A stretch of DNA of 47,380 nucleotides from CAYTGG01 sp964581415. Lineage in GTDB: Archaea; Nanobdellota; Nanobdellia; Pacearchaeales; GW2011-AR1. Position 1 is the stretch's first letter; each line of letters opens with the position of its first letter. Below, piece by piece: positions 41,692 through 47,380 of the stretch. The position numbers and the translations under genes are program-made. The DNA lies in the NCBI GenBank assembly GCA_964581415.1, contig CAZOOJ010000024.1, positions 1 to 47,380 on the forward strand. The letters run 5' to 3'. Under the pieces are notes generated by a model that worked only from the letters and a program-made list of their open reading frames with translations, ran no database searches and was not told where the DNA came from.

Positions 41692-41771
41692 ATCCAAATA
41701 AAGATTTAAAAGTTAATAAATTTATTGATTAAAAGTTAGATTATTTAAGTTTTATAACTAAGAACTAATAT

Positions 41772-42182
41772 TTATCTGTTTAGCATTAATTCAATCTTTT
41801 TAGGATTTCTTTTAATCTCTTTTACAACTGTCGCAGGTCCTATTATTGTAATTGCTCCCAAATCTCCTCCAGAAAGAGCATTTGCAAGATTCTTTTTGAT
41901 TTTTCCAAAAAGTCCTTCTTTTCCATTTCCAGAAATTACAGCCAGTTCTATTCCTCTAAAATTTTTTACATAACCAGCCATCACCATTGTATCTCCAATC
42001 AATCTTGTTTCCTCTTCTGGAAGTAGTTTTCCCTGAAGTATCAAAATATTATTTCCTAAAACTAGATTTAATATTTTCCTTATTCTTTCACTACTATCTA
42101 AATTCCTAATTTCAGAATAAGGAAGAAATTGAATAGAAAGTCCTTTTATTTTTCCTAAACTCTTTTTTTTCTTTTTTCCCAT
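41772..42182 (-). CDS. DUF2073-family archaeal protein
   Basis: 136 residues. Basic start, then LSIQFLPYSEI, ERIRKILNLVLGNNILILQGKL, EEETRLIGDTMVMAG, FRGIELAV and AITIIGPATVVKEIKRNP, the pattern of DUF2073. This family is archaeal and usually adjoins an Era-like GTPase and DUF2072. A link to ribosome or RNA work has been suggested by context only. Confidence 0.82.
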   Translation of the reverse strand: MGKKKKKSLGKIKGLSIQFLPYSEIRNLDSSERIRKILNLVLGNNILILQGKLLPEEETRLIGDTMVMAGYVKNFRGIELAVISGNGKEGLFGKIKKNLANALSGGDLGAITIIGPATVVKEIKRNPKKIELMLNR

Positions 42183-42265
42183 TTTAGATTTTGATTTTAT
42201 CTAATCTTTTTAAAAAAGATTATTTCCCTCTTTTTATGTAAAGTTTTTTCTGTTTTTAATTCTTA

Positions 42266-42907
42266 CTAAGTCTTTTTTGAAAGTTTAAATATTGATTCAT
42301 AAAACTCTTCTAAGTTTTTTCCATATTTTGCGCTTATTCCAACAACTTCATATTCTGGAAATGCTGCTTCAATTTTTTTCACATCTGCTTTTTTTAAATC
42401 AATTTTATTTGCGACAATTAAAACAGGAATTTTTCTTGCAACTAAATTTCCTATGATAGTAATGTTCACCTGATTGTAAGGATTTTCCATTGCATCTAAA
42501 ACAACAACAACAACATCCATATCGTCGAGCCACTTTATACTTTCAACAACTCCCTGTGTTGCTTCTTTTGCTCTTTTTTTAGCATCTTTCTTTTTTAATT
42601 TATATTTTAAAAAGTCTTCATAATCTATTTTCGTAGCAATTCCAGGAGTATCTATCATTTTAAAAGTCATGTTTTTTCCTTTGTATTCTATCTGAACCTT
42701 TTCTTTAAATTGTATGTTCCGAGTTTCATGAGGAACCTTGCTTACATTTCCTATTCCTTCTCCAGTAAAATCTTTGCATATTCTATTTGCTAAAGAAGTT
42801 TTTCCAGCATTCGGAGGGCCATAAAATCCTAATTTTATCTCTTTTTTATTTTTGAATATACTGGAAAAGATTCTTTTAAAGAAATTTTTCAAAATTTTTA
42901 TTGCCAT
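42266..42907 (-). CDS. Era/Der-like small GTPase
   Basis: 213 residues. G1 GFYGPPNAGKTSL, G2 region VPHETRNIQF, G3 IDTPGIA, G4 ANKIDLKK and G5 GISAKYGK are all present. An N-terminal basic hydrophobic helix (KILKNFFKRIFSSIF) may touch membrane or RNA. It heads the cluster with DUF2073 and DUF2072, a conserved archaeal arrangement. Function unproven. Confidence 0.9.
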   Translation of the reverse strand: MAIKILKNFFKRIFSSIFKNKKEIKLGFYGPPNAGKTSLANRICKDFTGEGIGNVSKVPHETRNIQFKEKVQIEYKGKNMTFKMIDTPGIATKIDYEDFLKYKLKKKDAKKRAKEATQGVVESIKWLDDMDVVVVVLDAMENPYNQVNITIIGNLVARKIPVLIVANKIDLKKADVKKIEAAFPEYEVVGISAKYGKNLEEFYESIFKLSKKT

Positions 42908-43071
42908 ATATTAAAACTACAATTGAGGGTTATTAAATTTTTCTAAATTTTTATTTATATATTAAGAAAATAGGAGTTTTAATAGATTTCTTTTAAAAAA
43001 CAATTGCTCTATAATTTTAACTGTTAATTATTTAATTATTTTATATTAGTTAAAAAATTTCGTTGATGAAG

Positions 43072-43150
43072 GGTTTTTGGTAATTATATATTACATATTA
43101 ATCATAAATAAATAAGATTTTTGTAAAAAGATATGTGTTTTACCAAAAAT
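43072..43150. repeat. Small inverted-repeat element
   Basis: GGGTTTTTGGTAATT on the left and the reverse-complemented right arm TATTTTTGGTAAAAC bound about 50 bp of AT-rich DNA. The arms recall, but do not clearly match, the GGCTTTGGTAAA ends of the longer element family. It lies downstream of the decayed hydrolase. The bases from 42908 to 43071 show only the GTPase promoter and AT-rich spacer. Confidence 0.35.
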
Positions 43151-43185
43151 AAAATAAGATAAATTAAATAATTAATCAAAAAGTT

Positions 43186-43590
43186 TTAAAGAAATTTTCC
43201 AGAAAGAAAAGTTAATATCTCAACATCAGCTTTTATATCTGAAGCGTCATTTGCTTCTTCAAAAAACTTTATTGGAAAGATTCTTGAAGTATCCTCTATT
43301 TTCGCATTTTCTTCAGAGGAATTCCTCCAGAATGTGGAGCAATTGCAGCAAAAATATATGAATGCTTTATTCTTAATAAATTCGTAAAATAAGCACCATT
43401 TGAAAATCCTGTAGCATAAACTTTCGATTTATCAATATTATATTCTTTTTTTAATTCTTCAAGAATATCTAAAACAAGCTGCTCATCAACATTATCATTA
43501 GTCTTTTGTTGTGCTCCAACCCATTGAATATATTCTCCTGTATTGTATTTAGTATCTGGAGCAACTAAAATAAAATTATTTTTGATTAGA
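43186..43590 (-). pseudogene. Truncated, frameshifted alpha/beta hydrolase (feruloyl esterase / PHB depolymerase-like)
   Basis: Minus-strand reading starts within the stop region of the PKD gene: NNFILVAPDTKYN, YIQWVGAQQ, VDEQLVLDILEELKKEYNID, then KVYATGFSNGAYFTNLL with the G-x-S-x-G nucleophile elbow and IAPHSGGIP. A frameshift near 43313-43330 moves the rest (EENAKIEDTSRIFPIKFFEE and onward to FLSGKFL) into another frame. The N-terminal half and start are missing. This is a clear recent decay product; the family call rests on the elbow and the VDEQLVLDIL pattern. Confidence 0.75.
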
Positions 43591-46375
43591 ATTTTCTTTT
43601 AAATTTTTTGAATTTATCTGGAGATTCTTTAAATTTCTTTTGCATATTATTTTGAATAAATCTTTTTTCAGGCTTTTTTGCAATAAATCTTTTATTAATT
43701 GATTTTGGAGGAATTTGATTAATTGATTTTGGAGGAATAAATCTTTTGTTAGATATTTCTATTTTTTTCTTCTTTTTGAATCTATTTAGAATCTTGTCTA
43801 TAGGTATTTCAAAGAACATTCCCACTCTCTTTCCAGCATATTTTTTCATTGCATAATTAATCTGTTCTGAGCTCCATCCTGCTTTCTTTAAATTAGCTTT
43901 AATTTCGCTATCTTCCATTCCTCTATTTTTAGAAGTCTTGATATAAGAAAGAATGTTATAAAGATTGTTTCTGTCTTTGAATAAATAAGTTTCATATCTC
44001 CTTTTATACCATTCCTGTAGAATTATATAGATTATAGATACTAAAATAAGAAGAAATATTAAAATTACAATAAATAAAAGCCATCTATCCTTTTTTTCAA
44101 ATCTACCTGGTCTCTCAATTAATCTTAATCTTTCTATGCCTGGAGAAATAAAAGCAGGCAATTCATTAAATTCTATATCTGCTGTTGTTGAAAAGATTAT
44201 GACATCTCCAATTCCTTCTAAATTTATATAAACATATCCTAGACTTCTTTCTTCTAAATAATTTTTATCAAATTCAAGATTTTCCATATCTTGAATAATT
44301 AGATAAGGAACACTATCTATATCATCAGACTTTTCTAAATTTAATTTAAATATTTTTAATAGAGCATCTTCATAATTGTCATAACTCGCAGAAATTTCAT
44401 TAAAATCAAAAGTTGTCTGAATATTTTCCTGATTCCACAGAAGAATCGCATCTACATATTGTTTTTCATTAGAAATATCATAATCTCCTCCTTCAATTTC
44501 AGCTAAAATATCTAAATTTATTTTTTCAGAAGAAGGATAAAAAGGAAAAGAAATTGTTTTTTTACTTATATGAACTGAATTCGGAATTTGAAGTTCTAAT
44601 AAATCATTGAATATTTTTTCAAATTCCTTTTCTGTATTTGAAGAAGAATATTCTCTTTGAATTTCTGTTAATTTTAACTCTAAATCTGAAATGTCTAAAA
44701 CAGAGTTTATTTTTGTTTGTTGAAAAGTAGTGAATTCATTAATCTGAGATTTTATTTTTTCAAGATTTTTTTGAGATTTGTCTATTTTTTCTTCGATTAT
44801 TCCTTTAAGAGAACCTACTTTTATTTCAAAAGATTCAGAAAAATTAATTCCTTGAAAATCTGTTATAGTTACTCTTAAATCATAAATTCCTGAAGAATTA
44901 TAAACATGAGTTACTTCATTTGTTAAAGTAGTTTCGCTTTTATTATCTCCAAATTCCCATCTATACTGAGTTATATTAGAATAAGAACTAAGCAATATCT
45001 TAAATTTTGTTGAAATTGAATGTGCTGTAGAAGTTGGAATTATTCCTCTAATTGTAGGAATTTTTTCAACACTTAAATTCTCTGATAAAATCATTTTATT
45101 ATTCAGCCACAAAGTAAAATTAAAAAATCCATAATTAGAAGGAACAGAAAAATTTCCTGAATCTAAATATAATTTTTGAAATTCTGAATTAATTCTCGGA
45201 AGCTTTTCTTCTAAATCATAAAAGAAGCTCTCCACTAAACTTCCTCCTGAAATATCATAAGAAGCTGATAAATCTTTTAAGATTATATTCTGTCCTTTTT
45301 TAGAATTTATTCCAATAGGTACAACACAATCTGAAGTGCAATTCTTGCCTCCATATGTCAGATTAATATAATCATTAATTTCTTCTGCAATTGTGATATC
45401 TTTCAAAGAATTTGTTATATGCAAAGTTCCAACATCTCCAAATTTTATTGGTTCAGCAAAGATTTTATAAGAAAATTCTTCTTCATTATTCCCATAAAAA
45501 CCACATCCATTTCCTTTTGAATATCCTTTTATTTTAGCTTTTCCATCTCCATTATCAGAATAAATACAAACATAAACTTCTTTTGGTTCTTCCAAAAAAT
45601 AATCTATTTCACAGTAAATCTCTTCTTCTTCATCCGAAGGAAGAATGCAATTAGCACCTGTTATCATCTCTCTATCTAAAGTATAAAGAGACATTTTCAA
45701 ATTTCCAGTTTCTCCGTTTCTCTCAATCCAAGCACCTATCTTAAATCCAGGTGCTTTTTGCAAACTAATTCTCTGACAATATTTATTAGAAGGATAGTCT
45801 TGAATTATAAATTTATTTCCTGTCCATTCAGACTCATTATAGCAACCATAACTTCTAAGACTAGAACAATCCCCTGTTGTAGATTTATTATTCATAAAAT
45901 CACTATAACCATCATTTAGAATATCTATTTCTATTTGATTTTCACAAGAACTTTTGACATCACTTTCTAAAACAAAATCTACTGATTTAATTTCAACTTC
46001 TTCTCCATTAAATACTAATCCAACAACTTTTGATTTTTCAGAAGATAAATAAAATTTTTTTGTTTCATTTCCAGAATCAAGTTTTTTTGAATAAAAAAAA
46101 GTGCATTCTGCAGTATCACAGTAATAATTAAAATTTCTATTTTCTTCTAATAAATCCCACAAAACTACAAAATCTCCTAGATTATATTTAAAAAGAGAAT
46201 TAATAGGTTCATCAGAAAAACTTACATTAATCCATCCTTTAATATTTCCATTTGGCCTGTATTGTTTGTCTAATAGATACGACGCGTTTCCTATTTCAAA
46301 ATCTGCTGAAATAAAATTAATCATTAAAAATATAAAAATTAAATTAGATATTATAAAAACAACCTCTTTTTTCAT
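43586..46375 (-). CDS. Large PKD-domain surface protein with cytoplasmic helical tail
   Basis: 929 residues. Signal peptide (1-24, ending FISA), long beta-rich ectodomain with many Cys in the first 350 residues, a PKD domain at about 450-530 (TQYRWEFGDNKS and VTHVYNSSGIYDLRVTI), a coiled coil (about 530-600), further beta domains, a membrane helix at about 762-785, a small helical domain (NRGMEDSEIKANLKKAGWSS) like that of the 120-residue protein at 30072, and a basic tail repeating (P)PKSIN and KRFI. Likely a receptor- or adhesin-like surface protein; no known ligand. Confidence 0.82.
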   Translation of the reverse strand: MKKEVVFIISNLIFIFLMINFISADFEIGNASYLLDKQYRPNGNIKGWINVSFSDEPINSLFKYNLGDFVVLWDLLEENRNFNYYCDTAECTFFYSKKLDSGNETKKFYLSSEKSKVVGLVFNGEEVEIKSVDFVLESDVKSSCENQIEIDILNDGYSDFMNNKSTTGDCSSLRSYGCYNESEWTGNKFIIQDYPSNKYCQRISLQKAPGFKIGAWIERNGETGNLKMSLYTLDREMITGANCILPSDEEEEIYCEIDYFLEEPKEVYVCIYSDNGDGKAKIKGYSKGNGCGFYGNNEEEFSYKIFAEPIKFGDVGTLHITNSLKDITIAEEINDYINLTYGGKNCTSDCVVPIGINSKKGQNIILKDLSASYDISGGSLVESFFYDLEEKLPRINSEFQKLYLDSGNFSVPSNYGFFNFTLWLNNKMILSENLSVEKIPTIRGIIPTSTAHSISTKFKILLSSYSNITQYRWEFGDNKSETTLTNEVTHVYNSSGIYDLRVTITDFQGINFSESFEIKVGSLKGIIEEKIDKSQKNLEKIKSQINEFTTFQQTKINSVLDISDLELKLTEIQREYSSSNTEKEFEKIFNDLLELQIPNSVHISKKTISFPFYPSSEKINLDILAEIEGGDYDISNEKQYVDAILLWNQENIQTTFDFNEISASYDNYEDALLKIFKLNLEKSDDIDSVPYLIIQDMENLEFDKNYLEERSLGYVYINLEGIGDVIIFSTTADIEFNELPAFISPGIERLRLIERPGRFEKKDRWLLFIVILIFLLILVSIIYIILQEWYKRRYETYLFKDRNNLYNILSYIKTSKNRGMEDSEIKANLKKAGWSSEQINYAMKKYAGKRVGMFFEIPIDKILNRFKKKKKIEISNKRFIPPKSINQIPPKSINKRFIAKKPEKRFIQNNMQKKFKESPDKFKKFKRKF

Positions 46376-46418
46376 AATTTTAAATAAGAAAACTTATTTT
46401 ATAAATTTTCTCTATTTA

Positions 46419-46610
46419 GGCTTTGGTAAATTCCTATAAAAAGCAATTTCTTGCAATTATCAATTACTCAATTATTTTCTAATTTATTTAGATAATTTTG
46501 TTGTTTTAATGAGTTATTCAAAAAGTTATATCTATAAGATATTAATTATTATCAGAAAAGAAATTATTATCAGAAAAGATTTATGAAAAATACAGAATTT
46601 TTCCAAAGCC
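46419..46610. repeat. TIR-bounded AT-rich intergenic element, copy E5
   Basis: Left end GGCTTTGGTAAATTC; right end, reverse complemented, GGCTTTGGAAAAATTC. This is the most symmetrical copy. Inside, AATTATTATCAGAAAAG is repeated twice in tandem at about 46548-46581, and AAATTATCAGAA also occurs in the copy at 290. It lies in the 444-base gap between two co-directional minus-strand genes; the remaining 210 bases (46611-46819) are AT-rich spacer without visible signals. Confidence 0.6.
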
Positions 46611-46819
46611 TTTATTTACCAAATAAATATATAAATTAATATTTAAAATAAATGACTTGTTATATTTTATAACAATTAAATAGATTCAAACTTTAAGAAA
46701 TTAATTAATCTAATACTCGATTTTTAAAATTATTAAATAGATAAAATTTTTAATTAATAATATCAAAGAACTTTACTAATAAACTTTACTAAGAATATTC
46801 TAGTTATACAAAATAAAAA

Positions 46820-47380
46820 TTATTTTTTATTTCTAAAATTATAGAAAAAATAAATTAAAGAGATAATTAAAAGAGTTATAATAAAACTATAAAAAGTAAA
46901 AAAAGGAAGTTCTATTTGTGCAGGACAAGGAATTGTTTCTTCTCCATCTTTACAAAGTTCATTTTTTCTTTCAGGATCATAATGCCATCCTTCTTCATCT
47001 TCTAAATAATCAGCTCCATCAGGATTATAATTCAAAATATTATCTTTATCCCATTTCCAATTTCCTGTCCAACTATATGTTAAAAATCCATCTTCACAAT
47101 CATCATTCGTGCTTTCATGATAAGTACAGACTCCTATTTCTGGTATATCTTCTATTCCTTCTCCACAATCAGGATCAACAAAAGAGCAATAAGGATTACA
47201 ATAACCATCAGAATCAGAACTGCAACATGCTCTATCAACTAAACTGCATAATAAGTCTCCACTACAATAATCTCTTTCTCCATTACAGTCCTCACATGCA
47301 CAGCCTTCATTATCATCACAAACACCATCATAATTACAAACAGTTCCATCATCAGTATAATCACAATTCAAACTGCAAGT
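46820..47380 (-). CDS. C-terminal part of a Cys-rich surface protein (5' end outside window)
   Basis: The frame is open to the last base of the window, so the gene starts outside; the visible part is 186 residues. It has two or more Cys-rich motifs (CNYDGVCDDNEGCACEDCNG and CSGDLLCSLVDRACC), Trp/Tyr-rich sequence (YSWTGNWKWDKDN), then IELPFFTFYSFIITLLIISLI and a short basic end. The last part is a membrane helix preceded by LPFF and followed by RNKK, a tripartite tail like those of sortase/archaeosortase substrates or a plain anchor. Confidence 0.75.
   Translation of the reverse strand, partial: TCSLNCDYTDDGTVCNYDGVCDDNEGCACEDCNGERDYCSGDLLCSLVDRACCSSDSDGYCNPYCSFVDPDCGEGIEDIPEIGVCTYHESTNDDCEDGFLTYSWTGNWKWDKDNILNYNPDGADYLEDEEGWHYDPERKNELCKDGEETIPCPAQIELPFFTFYSFIITLLIISLIYFFYNFRNKK

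Noticed and set aside
1..47380. tRNA, rRNA and CRISPR arrays
   Set aside because: No GC-rich tRNA-like stretches with a TTC-loop motif, no rRNA signatures and no regularly spaced repeats were seen by eye on either strand; a covariance-model scan would settle this.

Overview
The window is an AT-rich archaeal chromosome segment, most like a DPANN archaeon of the Pacearchaeota/Woesearchaeota kind. That placement is an inference from gene content. The information-processing genes are archaeal: exosome Rrp4/Rrp41/Rrp42, proteasome alpha and beta, SBDS, Pop5, RpoK, Mre11-Rad50, aCPSF1 and an archaeal CCA-adding enzyme. Beside them sit a bacterial-type DNA gyrase and many secreted, single-span membrane proteins, some with the Cys motif CGDGIC..E.C..CP.DCG seen in that group. 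Operon-leading genes mostly have a TATA box about 22-30 bases before the ATG, so transcripts look leaderless or nearly so. Genes inside operons are coupled by one-base gaps (TAA-A-ATG), overlaps or GGAGG sites. I saw no tRNA, rRNA, CRISPR array or complete transposase gene.

Layout. (1) 1-3687: surface-protein genes, starting with the tail of a filament-subunit-like gene. (2) 3943-11667: gyrB, a HIT protein, a zinc-ribbon protein and gyrA in one tight operon; both gyrase genes carry an intein with a homing-endonuclease region. (3) 11897-13403: a RecB/Cas4-like nuclease and a DUF2238-like membrane protein. (4) 13690-17789, minus strand: a second surface-protein cluster, paralogous to the first and inverted relative to it. 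(5) 17957-20228: a putative lipoprotein, a small membrane protein, a stand-alone LigD-type 3'-phosphoesterase and a nitrilase-family amidase. (6) 20437-28232, minus strand: pop5, psmA, a membrane coiled-coil gene, SBDS, rrp4, rrp41, rrp42, rpoK, eno and rpsB, which joins two classical archaeal operons and has small unknown genes slotted in. (7) 28640-37948, plus strand: RNase J, mre11-rad50, psmB, aCPSF1, a DUF3175-like gene and a presenilin-like protease. (8) 37952-42907: a small beta-rich protein, a TrmB regulator, the CCA enzyme, and a GTPase-DUF2073-HNH-DUF2072 cluster. (9) 43186-47380: a decayed alpha/beta hydrolase, a large PKD membrane protein and a Cys-rich surface protein that runs off the window.

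The most unusual content has three parts. First, there is a putative surface filament system: a 196-residue subunit, a 466-residue protein ending in what looks like the same beta domain, COG1470-like membrane proteins and a duplicated promoter. Part of it was copied in inverted orientation between 1-485 and 13439-13930. Second, there is a family of about 75-200 bp AT-rich intergenic elements with inverted ends of the type GGCTTTGRKAAA; one edge of the inverted duplication falls exactly on the end of such an element. Third, small uncharacterised ORFs, including a 35-codon leader ORF with two hairpins before psmA, are built into the exosome-proteasome operon.
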